DNA of 64,000 nt from Mesocentrotus franciscanus (lineage: Eukaryota; Echinodermata; Echinoidea; Camarodonta; Strongylocentrotidae), in NCBI GenBank assembly GCA_037976565.1, contig CP137679.1, positions 12,282,651 through 12,346,650 of the forward strand. The letters are read 5' to 3'. Positions 20,084-30,798 of this stretch are shown here, one piece after another (the stretch's first letter is position 1; every line of letters starts with the position of its first letter). The translations under genes and the position numbers were made by a program. A model generated the notes under the pieces. That model worked only from the letters and a program-made list of their open reading frames with translations, ran no database searches and was not told where the DNA came from.

Positions 20084-23000
20084 GTACATTTGTAGTTGTA
20101 GAATCTCACCAATGCAGCGTAAACAGTTTGTCTTCCTATCTAAAGGGTTCTAATGAAATGTCATAGTTGACTTGTCTTTGCTTTTCAAAAGGTGCATGGT
20201 TCTAATTTTTTTTTTTCACTTTACTGCATTCAGTGACAAACATTGTTCTATCTTTACAACTTTCAGTTGGTAACTAATGCTACATGTAAGTGTACTTTAT
20301 GCACTTTGAAGTTCAAGAAGGGATAATAGGTAATAGGTGGAAATCAGTGCCAAATTTCCCTTCATATTTTTTGTTTTAATTTCTCTGACCATACTATTTA
20401 TTATCTATGTTCACTTTCAATTTAAACAAAAATGCTTATAAACTTGAATGCATACATAGAAAAAGGTGTAAATTTTCTAAAGCTTATGCAAGATGTAAGT
20501 TTTCTGTTGACATGCTACGCATGCTTGTTTTTTACAAATTTATACATTAACAATGCCCCTGTTTTCATACAAGCTATAAGCATAGTTGATGATAGAATTG
20601 GAATGAAATACTTTCTAATGCGACATTGCAAATTATCATCTTGTTTTATTGAATTCTAAAACTGATGATATTATGAATGAAAGAATGCTCTCTTTGCATG
20701 GGCCCCATTTAACTGCTTTTACCTTTATTCTAATGTGGATAGGTAAATGTTATTATTTCTCCTTTGTGTTATTCAAATAAGAAGTTGATTATTTGAAACA
20801 TTCAGTTCACCATATTATAGTATCATCTTGCCTTTCTTTCAGATACAATTCTCTTTAAACAAAAATAGTATGGCAATACAAGATCATCATTTGAACATTA
20901 CATCATTTGTAGCTTTGTTATTCAGTTATTGAAAAAGCAAAGGTGTCTTATTTGCTTTATATATTCTTCATCCCGCACCTTTTGTTTTAAAGGGGAAATG
21001 AAAAGAGGTCCAAATTATATTATGCCACTATTTAAAGTGATACCGGTAGTATATTGAACTGTTAATTTGCACCTACATGAAGTATATCATTTGCAGCAAA
21101 GATAAAAAGTAAAATCTTAAGAATATTAAGTTAAGAGCTGCAAACTGGATTAGATATTGTCATTCGTAACAGTTCCTTTAATGTATGTTGTCTGTAGCAA
21201 GTTGCGAAATGTAGATTTTTCAACATGAAATGCAGTACTAAATGAGATAATGAAAGCTTGTGAAAAGAAAAACATGTACAGTGTAAGATAGCTCTGTAAA
21301 TTGTACATTTGTAATTACGTCCTGTACCAATATGGGGCAAAATGCATAAGACAATGTACGTTTTGTGCATTTTGACGATTGGTACTTTGTATATCTTAGA
21401 TACTTGTATTTATTGAGATCAACAAGCCACCCTTATTTAATGATACAAGATGTAAACTGTATCAATCTATTAACTTATTAAAGTGACTCAAATGACCACT
21501 TCATCTCTGTTTGGACCCAGAAGGGCATTGTGTTTTAACTCTGTGTAAAAGTGAAGTAAGTAAACACCCTTCTGGCTCCAAACGGACCAATTTTTTCTTC
21601 AAAAAATGCTGTATTTATCATTTGTAAAAGCTTTAGAAATATATATGATGTATGTCATATGTGAGGTATGATTTAAATATGATGCAGGATGTATTGTGGC
21701 ATCCTGAAAGTCATATTTCTTTTGTTTTGCAATTGAATTCAGAAGCCTTTGCCATTTATATGCAAATTTATCCGATTGCAACTTTTAGATGTTTTCATAC
21801 GTCGTCTTCTATCTTCTGTCATCTCCTCCTTTTGCTTTGGGTTTTAATGCTTATTAGAACCATATGCTCATAATGCTAAGTCGTCAATTTCTAAAATGCA
21901 TAAACAGTTTTGAGTAGTTGGGACTAAAGGAAAAAACTTGCACTCAAAATGCTTAGTTCTCTTGATTCTTGCCTCAAGACAGATTTTTCAGATTTGCGTA
22001 ATGAATCTGAAATGCCTGCTCTTTATCATAAAAGGATATCACATTTTAGTAATGGTGGATGACATTTTGCTCATTTGCATAACAGAAATCTTTCTTTTGC
22101 TTAAAAGTTTGGTGTGGAAACGTAAATGGAAGTTTGTTCAAGTCTTTTCTCTTAACCTATGCTATTTCTATTTCTTTGCTATATGTTTATGTCTTAATTA
22201 CCTTCTCCCTCGAGGTCTCCCTCTCTCTTTCTCTGTGTCTCTGTCTCTCACTCTCTCACACACTCTCTCTCTCTCCCTCTCTGATCTCTCTCTCTCTCTC
22301 TCTCTCTCACTTCCCTCCCTCACTCCCCCTCTCTTCTCTTCTATCCCTTGCATTATCTGTCTTTGCTGGTTATATATAAGGTTTCCACCTGTAGCCATCA
22401 CTTTCTTTCTCTAATCTTAGTCTCTAACATTTTTTCTTTACATCACAGTACCATTTCACTCTCCCAGATTCTCTCTCTCTCTTTTTCTCTTCATACACGC
22501 TCTTTCTCACTTCGCTTCCTCCCACTCTCTGTCAATTTATGACTATCATGTCTCCGTCTCTAAACTAAACTTCTCTCTGTATCTAATGTTCCTCTCTCGA
22601 ATGCAATCAGCATTCTGACATGTAATTCATACGATTTCTACATAATTATGCTGAAACACCCATGTGGAAACATTTCAATGTTGTAATAAGTCCTTATGAT
22701 GTCTTATTTTGCTTTGGGAATGGACAGATGGGACTACATGAGCTCTCCTTTTGGAATGTCTTGGAGAGAAAAAAATTCTTGTAATTTTACTTTATTTCAT
22801 ACAATGTAAGTGTGATTCTTCACATTAAAGTAACAGTATTTGTAATTTTGCATTGTGTATTCATGTGATTTCTTTCAAGTGAGCTATATATAAAAATATT
22901 GCATGGGGGGTAGGGGTTGGGGGGGGGGTTGGAAGATGGAAGAGAGGTTTGAAAAGAAGACATGACAGAGAGGATTTGAGTGAAGATAATTCTGTAAGAG

Positions 23001-23530
23001 CATTTGTGAGATGAAAGACGAGAAAGAATGGCACTCTTTGTTTATCTGATTTCTTAATTTTTTTAAGGAGGTGTAGCAGAATAATTGTTTTCTAAGAGAG
23101 TTGTTTCTTTGGTAAATGAGAAAAGAATAATGATTGAGTATTAGCAATGGAGAAATGAAGAGAGAATAAGGAGGAGATGTACTAGATATTATGTGATTGG
23201 TCTGGAACAGGATTGTGAGACATGAAAAAGTAGAGGGAAAAGAGAACGTAATTATTACGTGTATTATACATGTAGAAAGGGAAATACAAAAAGATATATT
23301 TCGTAAAAATTATGAACTTTCTCTCCGGTAAATTTGGATGTTTCAGGAACTTTCCCTTTGCTTGTTGGCAAAAATCTGAACTATTTTCTTGTTGGCGAAT
23401 CTGAACTATTTTCTTCTCCTCCTAAAACTATTATTCAACAATATGTGGTAAAACAAAGAATACAAACTGCATCTGTTACAAAATAAATAAGACAGAAAAC
23501 AGGAAATTTAGAAAACACTAAAAGTTTAAT
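20084..23530. other. Intergenic sequence between RALGPS and the kinase cluster
   Basis: No exon-like homology. The only structure is a CT-rich low-complexity block (22215-22520), a smaller G-run at 22905-22928, and purine-rich sequence at 22930-23240. Long frames over the CT block are compositional artefacts. Confidence 0.6.
22215..22520 (+). repeat. (TC)n-rich low-complexity block
   Basis: CTCTCTCTCT runs interrupted by TGTCTCTGTCTC and CCCTCCCTCAC over about 300 bases. Confidence 0.88.
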
Positions 23531-23533
23531 GTC

Positions 23534-23600
23534 CAGAGCCCCACCCCGCTCTGTACCGTGATGGACTACCTTCGGTTATCCGATTATACCATCTCCACAT
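23534..23600. repeat. Additional copy of the 60-bp CAGAGCCCCACC block
   Basis: CCAGAGCCCCACCCCGCTCT and GTGATGGACTACCTTCGGTT occur here and again at about 24319 and 25949 inside duplication blocks A and B. This suggests a third, more decayed duplication unit to the left. Confidence 0.65.
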
Positions 23601-23960
23601 GTGAATTAATTTATTCGTTGGATACTTGTTTCTAATAATGTACTCTTCCTATATAATCCAGTCGTGTTTGAATTGCTTCATGATAGCCATTGACAATTAT
23701 TTGTTATTTCAATTTATCACTCGAGTTAAAGGGATAAACGTCATGTCTTTGGCTAGTTTTATGATTGCCAATAATGCGTCTTTGCCCATGTAAAGCACAA
23801 CTCTTTTCATCTTCATCAACTTAACTTCGATTTTGCCTTTGATGTAATATAATTGGAAGAACATTCACCAATAAAAAGTATAGAAATAAATTGACAGATT
23901 TCATCAAAGATACATCTATAAACTGTTTGACATCTTATCGAAAACAAAATTTGCGTCTGT

Positions 23961-24035
23961 CTACATCACCTCCTCCAGCTCTTCAAATAACTTCGTCGAC
24001 GGTAGGACGATTGATAGGGGAGTTCTGGCGACATT
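23961..24035 (-). pseudogene. Kinase last-exon remnant, copy A
   Basis: Reads CRQNSPINRPTVDEVI, then an extra T shifts the frame to a TGA; past the shift the tail EELEEVM and TAG follow as in the intact exon 26991-27206. Homology also covers about 30 bases beyond the stop (TTTGACATC..TCGAAAAC). Confidence 0.8.
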
Positions 24036-24566
24036 GTTGAAAAAGAAAAGAAAAAAAAAGACAGCTTCAATGCCTTGGTATTTACCGAAATTATATATTC
24101 GAACAATTTCTTTTTCTTGAGCCAGCATAAAACAATTTTAGTATACCTTTCTCTCCTACATTATTTTAAGCAAAGTAATGTACGCATCCCTGCTCATAAT
24201 TTCGAAACGATTTACGTTTTCACTGTTTAAATATTTCAAAAATTTGTTTAAATAACAGTGCGATTTGTCGAAATTCTCGAAGTATCAAAATATAGGGTAT
24301 AGCTAATGCCCCGGTGTACAGAGCCCCACCCCGCTCTGTACTGTGATGGACTACCTTCGGTTAACCGATTATTCCACCTCCGTTCATATGTTCTTGAATT
24401 TACATAAAACTTAACAATATTCATGAAAGATCGAGGAATGAAACTCTCATTTCATTCATCTCGTGAAAACAGAGTGATTTGTTATATTTTTAAACAATGA
24501 TTAGAAAATGCATGTCTTTTTAACTTTGTTGCAAAGTTTGTAATAATGTTTTCTTCAAAAGAACCA

Positions 24567-24738
24567 AAGACTTATAACAATGGGACCTTCTGCCTTCTAG
24601 CTAGGCGCTCAGCATATTAGATTGGAGAAGGGTAATAGTAACATATTATGTTATGCAGGGCCCGCTGGAAGAGCAGTTTCATAACTGAAGTGGCTACCCT
24701 GGGTAAATAAAACGTTATTATTATTATTATTATTATTA
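24567..24738 (+). mobile_element. SINE-like insertion with (ATT)n tail
   Basis: Block A carries about 170 extra bases between CTTCAAAAGAAC and ACAAGACACATTTTC that block B lacks. The insert ends GCTACCCTGGGTAAATAAAACG followed by ATT repeats, as expected of a retroposed SINE 3' end. No A/B box was recognised at its 5' end. Confidence 0.6.
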
Positions 24739-24757
24739 GTACAAGACACATTTTCAT

Positions 24758-24943
24758 TCAGTGGCATATCCAGTATAGAATGTAGCCGGCGTAAGTCCAC
24801 CCCCCCCCCATCCTATTTGAAACCCTCTTCGAAATGAAACTGAATATGCAATAGTCTATACGGCAGGTTCATTCTTTCATTCCGCCTCCCCTTCTAAAGG
24901 GGGTTCCGCCCCTCTATTCATTAATTTCTGGATACGCCACTGT
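24758..24943. mobile_element. CAGTGGC-type MITE in block A
   Basis: The ends CAGTGGCATATCCAG and CTGGATACGCCACTG are terminal inverted repeats of about 15 bp. The paralogous copy lies in block B at 26218-26412, so this insertion predates the duplication. Confidence 0.7.
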
Positions 24944-25611
24944 ATTTCATTTGAAAGTTAGTCTTTACTTTGTGTTATCATGGTTTTCACTCTTTCATTC
25001 TATTATTCCAATATTCATCAATGATTCTCATCAGTAACTGTATTTCCCGATCATTGATGAAATATGTTACAATGTATTTACAAAAATATATAGTATGAAT
25101 ATTTACAAATACTTACCTTGATACTGTGGGCTATTTCGAAAAGATATCAAACTATTTAATTTTCATATCGATAATCAAATAAATTAAATCGAAAATATCT
25201 GTCTAATCACAACCATATACAATTTTAATGTTTACGTCGTGAAAGTGGTCTAATTGCTAATTAATTTGTCTAGAATCTCAGAAAAAGTTATAGCTGAAGA
25301 TTTTATGGAATATTTTGAACATTGAGAAAGTAATGATAATAACGTTTGTTCTCAAATGATAATAATATGGATTCCTATTTGTTACACACCAGGAACAAAT
25401 TAACACTTATCATAACCATAGTATCTTATAAGAATTTCATTTTACTGACACCATTCATATGATGTTGCTTTCCATAACGTTTTTTTTCTAAGTTCTCAAC
25501 AAGTATTAACTTTCAAGTACTTTTAATGAAATAAACTATTTTGCGTTTTGCTTTGCTTGTTTGTTCATTGTTTGGAACACTTCAATCTAGCTGTTATTTG
25601 TACAAGTTGGC

Positions 25612-25676
25612 CTATAGCTCTCCAACGACTTCGTCGACGGTAGGACGATTGATAGGGGAGTTCTGGCGACATTGTT
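25612..25676 (-). pseudogene. Kinase last-exon remnant, copy B
   Basis: Reads CRQNSPINRPTVDEVVGEL and then loses homology before the stop codon. It matches copy A more closely than the intact gene (PIN and PTV in both), so A and B share a recent common source. Confidence 0.8.
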
Positions 25677-26217
25677 CAAAAGGAAACAAAGACAGTTTCA
25701 ATGCTTTGGTATTTACCGAAAATATATATTCGAAAATTTTCTTTTTCTTGAGCCAGCATAAAACAATGTACCTTTTCTGGCTACTTTTAAGCAAAATAAT
25801 GTACGCATCCTCGCTCCTATAATTTTAAAACGATTTTCATTTTCACTGCCTAAAAATTTCAAAAATTTGTTTACGAACATAATAACAGTGCGATTTGTCA
25901 AAATTCTAGAAGTATCAAAATATAGGGTATAGCTAATGCCCCGGTGTACAGAGCCCCACCTCGCTCTGTACCGTGATGGACTACCTTCGGTTTAATAACC
26001 GATTATACCATCTCCGTTTATGTGTTCATGAACTTTCATAAAACCGATCAATATTAATGCAAGATCGAGGAATGAAACGTTTATTTTATTCGTCCTTTAA
26101 AACTGTGGATTTGTTTTTTGGTTTCAGAATGATTTGCAAATGCATTTCCTTTTGTTGTTGTTGCATAGTTTGTTATAATGGTTTCTTCAAAAAAGCCAGT
26201 GCAAGACACATTTTCAT

Positions 26218-26412
26218 TTAGTGGCAACTCCAGTAAAGAATGAAGCCGGCGTATGCCCATTCCCCCAAAAAAAAAAAATCTTATTTGAAACCCTTATTCG
26301 AAATTAAACTGAATGTACAATAGTCTATACGGCAGGTTCATTCTTTCATTCCGCCTCCCCTTCTAGAGGGGATTCCTGCCCTTTGGTAATTGATTTCTGG
26401 ATACGGCACTGT
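26218..26412. mobile_element. CAGTGGC-type MITE in block B
   Basis: The ends TAGTGGCAACTCCAG and CTGGATACGGCACTG correspond position by position to the copy at 24758-24943. Confidence 0.65.
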
Positions 26413-26990
26413 AGTGTATTTCATTTGAAAGTTAGTCTTTACTTTGAGTTATCATGGATTTCACTCTTACATAATTTTAATTCAATATTCATCAATGATT
26501 CTCATCAGTAACTGTATTTCCCGATCATTGATGAAATATGTTATTTACAAAATTATACAAATATTTACAAATACTTACCTTGATACTGTGGGCTATTTCG
26601 AAAGGATATCAAAATATTTAATTTTCATATTGATAATCAAATAAATTAAATCGAAAATATCTGTCTAATCACAACCATATACAATTTTAATTTTGACGGA
26701 GTCGTGAAAGTGGTCTAATTGCTAATTAATTTGTCTAGAATCTCAGAAAAAATTATCGCTGAAAATGTTGTGGAATATTTTAAACATTGAGAAAGTAATG
26801 ATAATGTTTGGAACACTTCGATCTAGCTGTTATTTGAATGAGTTGGCCTATAGCTAGATAATTTCGATAGTTTTTTTAATAGAGCTGAATTTTTTTTTTA
26901 AATCAACAAACGATATGTTTTGAATTCCGATCTTTTTCGATAATGAAATAAAAATAGAGCGTTTGACATCTTTTCGAAAACAGTATCTGT

Positions 26991-27206
26991 CTACATCACC
27001 CTCTCCAGCTCGTCAACGACTTCGTCAACGCTAGGACGGTTGTTGGAAGAGTTTTGCCGACACAAGTTACCGATGGCTGTGAGGTCGGCATTGTTGGATG
27101 CTACTCCCATCATGGTCAACAACCGTCCAAGCTGGAAGACGTCACTCGAAATCGAGGTGTTCTGATCATCGAGTGCGCACTCGGGGGCGATGTGGACATA
27201 CACCTC
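26991..27206 (-). CDS. Kinase gene exon 10: APE to C-terminus
   Basis: EVYVHIAPECALDD starts with the APE motif; SSDVFQLGRLLTMMG is helix F; NNRPSVDEVVDELERVM and TAG close the domain. Two broken duplicates of this exon lie downstream (25612-25676, 23961-24035). Confidence 0.88.
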   Translation of the reverse strand, partial: EVYVHIAPECALDDQNTSISSDVFQLGRLLTMMGVASNNADLTAIGNLCRQNSSNNRPSVDEVVDELERVM

Positions 27207-29387
27207 CTGTTGATTTAAAAAAGAATCGATGACGACGTGAAAGTTTTGTTACCAAAAGTCTGTTTATCTTGATTTTAAGTTTGAGGCCGTGAAGACAACT
27301 GGAATAAAGTTTGTATGTTTGCTTGCTTGCTTGTTAGCTTTTTTCTTTTCTCTTTTTTCCCTTCTTATTGTTCGTTTGATTGTTTGTTTGTTAGTGCTGT
27401 TAATTTGGCTTCTAAGATATTTTTTAATAATTAAATTAGCAAGAACAACAAACAAGACTTTTTGTCAGATTTTCGTACCCCAAATCGAAGAGTACAATTT
27501 GAACAACTTAAATCACGAGAAATCCATCACACATACCCGATTGCGGTATTTTTCCTTGTCTTCGTCTGAGAAGCTGAAGGAGAAAGGGGAAGCCCGAAGA
27601 CATACGGAACCAAAGTCTACGATAATTGCCTGCCATTGACCAGTCTTTGTTTGCCGCAGCAGGCAGTTGTCCTCTTTCAAGTCGTTCATGAGATAGCCCA
27701 TCTCATGAAGACGACCAAGAGCCTTGGCAACGTCAAGAGCTAGTCGCATACTGAAATGAAACAAGAGAAGGAACAGAAAGACAAATGATCAGAAAAGGAA
27801 ATTATCAACGTCTTTACTTTGGTTATTTGTTATTTATTAATATATAATTATAAAGATAAATACGTACAAATCATGCTGACTGAGGCCTAACTCTCGGATG
27901 CCTCGGCTCAGTGTAAAGGACTCCCCCGTGATGGTATCACCGATAAACTCCATGGCAAGACCGATGGTACTTGAGTTGATCTCTAGACAACCAAGGAATG
28001 CAGGGAAGTATTCATCTCTGCCAAGGATGTCAAGGCAATTAGCTTCCGCCTGGATGTCGTTCACCTGATAGATAAAGTCATTTAAGATCAGCTGTAATTA
28101 TGTTGTGCAATTTGAATAATGTTCTAATTATGTTAATTCTTGCCATGCCATAAGATATTGAAAACCTGCATAAACTATATTTCACTCTTCTGTTCTTGAC
28201 AAAACTATTGTTTTTGCTTCGAAAAAAAAAATCGACCAACCTTCCTTGTCATGTCCTGGAAGGCAACAGGGAGATCAAAGGTCTTGACTGCGATGGGCAA
28301 ATCGGTGACCCGATGACGAAACAGATGAACCGTTCCGTTGACCCCACTACCCAAGATGATGTCTCCACCTCCTTGGCGGAATGACTTGAGGTCAGTCATC
28401 CCACCCCAGAGGTAGGAGGAGGCTAGGGCTGCAGCTCTACTCGAAGTCCTTGTGGTTGTACCGCTCACTGGTGGAGATCTAAAGAGATGGAAACAGACGA
28501 ACAGAAGACAGTGTTTATTTTCTTCTTATTTTACAATATAATGTTTTACTATTTGAAGATGATATGGAGTTGGTTTCAAAGTCTTACCGTGAGTTCTGGT
28601 GAGGTGTATGTCTAACCACAGATGCTTGAGCAGATAGGGAACTGTTGGTGGAGTTCCGTTGACTGCTGCTTCTAAACTACTGACTCTTGGGCTGGGAATT
28701 ATGGGTCTAAATGAACAAATAAAAATCATTATTTGTATGATGTATCAAGTGAATATATGGAAATAATTATGTATGGTTAAGATTTATTGATAGATCTTTA
28801 GCAAACATGAATATTTTTTTTGTTTATATTGTTTGTTTTGTTTTGTTCGATTTTTTTGTTCGGGGTAAATTTTTTTCATAATATTTTTTATTATTTTCAA
28901 AAACAGTGTTATGAAGGCCTAAGAGAATTTATCAGTATCCCGTTTTTTTATAGAGTAATAATATTCATTCGTTTTTTCTTACACAGGGAGAGAGTCGATG
29001 GGTGCAGTGTCAGGTGTAGTTGGAGGGAAGGGGACCGTTCCTGGTGTTGATGGAACGTATGGTGCTGTGTTTGGTGTAGATGGATGATATGGTGCTGTCT
29101 CTGGTGTTGAAGGGGAGTTGGGTGCTACTCGATTATCTATTGGTGCTGTTTCGGGTGTTTGGGGGTTACCCTCGAAGCAACTGGTATGGTGAGAACAGAG
29201 TTCCATAATCTCATCATCCTTTCGAATTTCTAAATTTTCTACGACATAATATGTCATTTACTGGAAATGACATTTTCCCGCAAAGTACGGCTATAGCTTT
29301 ATATGTTCATAATGCTTTTATTATTTCTTTCTTTCTATCTTTATGGTTTTTTATATTTTTATATTCATTCATTCATTCATTTATATA

Positions 29388-29441
<54 letters not shown>

Positions 29442-30798
29442 AAAATAAATTTATTCGTTCATTCATTAATTGGTTTTGATGTTTGATTGATTGTTTTTGG
29501 CTTGAGTCCACAATAGGAATTGTTTTATTAATATAAACAAGTCAACATCTTTTGCTTTATGGTTTCAGCCTACATTTTATACTAATCTTACCAAGATATA
29601 CAAGGAGTCTGGTCAACGGCAGGAGTTAAGATGGAGGGCTGCCAAGTCAGATCCTGAAAAGACACGAAAAGTAGTTTCATGTTTGTAAAGCACTTTGATT
29701 TAAAGTTGATGATTAATTACTTTTTAAAAGTAACAAATCATTTTCATTCTCATATTAATTTTCATTCATCATTAAAATGGGAAGAATATGTACCTGGAGA
29801 TTCTCGAGAGCAGTGTCTCTCTGACGTCTGGCTTCAGCCAGCTCTAACTCCAGGACCTGGATCTTCATGGTAGAGTCCAGATATTTGCCCTCTATCACCT
29901 TGGCCCTCTTCTCTGCTGCCTGCCTTCTCTCCTTCGACTCTGTCACCAGACAGCTGATGTTCTTCATGATATCCTCACAGTCTCCATGAGCCCCAACACC
30001 AAGCTGTGACGCCAGGCTCTGCCAATGATGTAGGAAAAACATTAAACAAAGAATACTTTTGAAATTGCTTTATTGAACTTTTAAAATTGTGTTGCTGATG
30101 ATAATGACCTTCCGTTGAATTCAATCAATTCTATTAACGAATAATTTCCTTATAACTTGGACTATTTTATGAGGTCTATTACCATTCGATAAAATTTATT
30201 TCTATGTTTTGTCAAGGCCTTTATGCTATAAGATGTAGACTTACGACAAACTGTTGATGGAGTTGTTCTTTCTCCAATGAGTTCTGCATGGATTGCAGAA
30301 GCATCTTGCCAGTAAGATGATGGACAGCTGATGGAGGTGAGGGAGAAGATGGGGAGAACATCGTGTCTTGGGAAGACCAGCACAACTTCTGTTTACAAGA
30401 AGAAACAAAGCCAATAACTTTTCATCATTTTCAGTGAAGACTTAAAGGGAAAAAAATGTCTGAACTTTAAATGTTTCTTTTTCAATTCATAATATTCTTC
30501 TTCCTCGAAAAATGTCTTATTATGCTCTTATTTATTTTGCATTTGTAGGAACTTTCGCCCCTTCATATTTCTTTCGTAGTTTAATGCATAAGCTTTAAAC
30601 ATTTGATTTTTAAAATATATTTTTTCATTTGAACTGCTTTATTACCATGAGGTAAGTTATTTTTGTTATTTTCTTGCTTACATCCAGGGAGTTAGCCATC
30701 GGTGGTTTGATGGCATCAGGAGAAGCTGACCCGATACAGGGTAAAGGTCTACCCAGGACATAGGGGTGTGGGGAGCGAATACGTCCAATACAATACAT
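26991..30798 (-). CDS. Protein-kinase-like gene with coiled coil and Pro/Thr repeats (10 exons, complete)
   Basis: Exons 5'->3' on the minus strand: 30798-30682, 30388-30245, 30018-29794, 29653-29592, 29180-28983, about 28671-28588, 28478-28241, 28064-27868, 27750-27537, 27206-26991. They sum to 1695 nt, 564 aa plus TAG, with matched phases. Order: Ser/Pro-rich N-terminus (1-87), Lys/Glu coiled coil (about 115-162), five 10-residue Pro/Thr repeats, Ser-rich linker, kinase domain (about 290-564). Kinase landmarks: Gly loop GSGVNG, VAIK-type lysine in IAVKTF, alpha-C Glu in QAEANCL, catalytic loop NDLKEDN, DFG in VDFGSVC, APE in HIAPE, alpha-F Asp in SSDVFQLG and the late Arg in NNRPSVDEV. All catalytic residues are present, but His-Arg of HRD is replaced by Met-Asn, so regulation by activation-loop phosphate is unlikely. 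No transmembrane or signal segment. I cannot name the family; a Ser/Thr kinase of a lineage-expanded group is the best guess. Confidence 0.82.
27537..27750 (-). CDS. Kinase gene exon 9: catalytic loop and DFG
   Basis: LGRLHEMGYLMNDLKEDNCL holds the catalytic Asp and Asn; IIVDFGSVC holds the metal-binding Asp. The activation segment is Ser/Phe-rich (SPFSFSFSDEDKEKYRNR). Confidence 0.88.
27868..28064 (-). CDS. Kinase gene exon 8: alpha-C helix to hinge
   Basis: QAEANCLDILGRDEYFPAFL supplies the salt-bridge Glu; GLAMEFIGD is strand 5 and hinge. Exits phase 2 at GTACGT. Confidence 0.85.
28241..28478 (-). CDS. Kinase gene exon 7: kinase N-lobe
   Basis: Encodes the Gly-rich loop LGSGVNGTV, strand 3 IAVKTF with the ATP-binding Lys, and ends DMTRK. 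Donor GTTGGT, a weaker match. Confidence 0.85.
28588..28671 (-). CDS. Kinase gene exon 6: Ser-rich linker
   Basis: The only frame that joins exon 7 without a stop reads SSSQRNSTNSSLSAQASVVR then HTPHQNS. That frame has TAG just upstream at 28680-28678, so the acceptor must be TTTAG at 28672-28673 (phase 2) or CAGTAG (start 28676, phase 0). Each pairs with one of the two exon 5 donors. Confidence 0.6.
28983..29180 (-). CDS. Kinase gene exon 5: Pro/Thr decapeptide repeats
   Basis: Contains STPETAPYHP, STPNTAPYVP, STPGTVPFPP and TTPDTAPIDS, preceded by a looser QTPETAPID unit: a 30-bp coding minisatellite. The end is either 28983 (GTAAGA donor, phase 2) or 28985 (GTGTAA donor, phase 0). Confidence 0.72.
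29386..29440. repeat. (TA)n microsatellite
   Basis: An uninterrupted run of about 20 TA units in intron 4 of the kinase gene, likely length-variable. Confidence 0.95.
29592..29653 (-). CDS. Kinase gene exon 4
   Basis: Encodes DLTWQPSILTPAVDQTPCIS and exits phase 2. Acceptor CTTTTCAG, donor GTAAGA. Confidence 0.72.
29794..30018 (-). CDS. Kinase gene exon 3: coiled coil
   Basis: 225 nt in phase 0. SKERRQAAEKRAKVIEGKYL and MKIQVLELELAEARRQRDTA show heptad-like Leu/Ile/Ala spacing with dense Lys/Arg/Glu, a likely dimerisation coiled coil. Confidence 0.82.
30245..30388 (-). CDS. Kinase gene exon 2
   Basis: 144 nt, phase 0 on both sides. Encodes KLCWSSQDTMFSPSSPSPPS and LEKEQLHQQFV, the start of a helical region. 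Acceptor TTGTAAACAG, donor GTAAGT. Confidence 0.75.
30682..30798 (-). CDS. Kinase gene exon 1 (start codon)
   Basis: Starts MYCIGRIRSPHPYVLGRPLP and ends MANSLD at donor GTAAGC, phase 0. The start is chosen as the first ATG in the open frame; an upstream non-coding exon is possible. Confidence 0.68.

Larger units (their letters stand above)
23920..26870. repeat. Segmental duplication containing broken copies of the kinase last exon
   Basis: Block A (about 23985-25340) and block B (about 25615-26805) share, in order: the kinase tail, GAGCCAGCATAAAACAAT, TATAGGGTATAGCTAATGCC, CAGAGCCCCACC..CTCTGTACCG, the CAGTGGC element, and GTCTTTACTTTG..GTTATCATGG. TTTGGAACACTTC..TCTAGCTGTTATT occurs at about 25570 and again at about 26817, marking a third unit that leads into the intact gene. 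The order on the minus strand is intact gene, copy B, copy A. Confidence 0.85.

Noticed and set aside
21938..22414. 158-codon frame
   Set aside because: Most of it is translated (TC)n low-complexity sequence (Leu/Ser repeats); chance frame.
23534..23600. The 60-bp CAGAGCCCCACC block as a coding exon of a kinase paralogue
   Set aside because: One frame is open in one copy, but copies differ by non-triplet indels and no kinase motif is recognisable.
27289..27639. 116-codon plus-strand frame
   Set aside because: Overlaps kinase exon 9 in antisense and begins in Leu/Phe-rich intron sequence.
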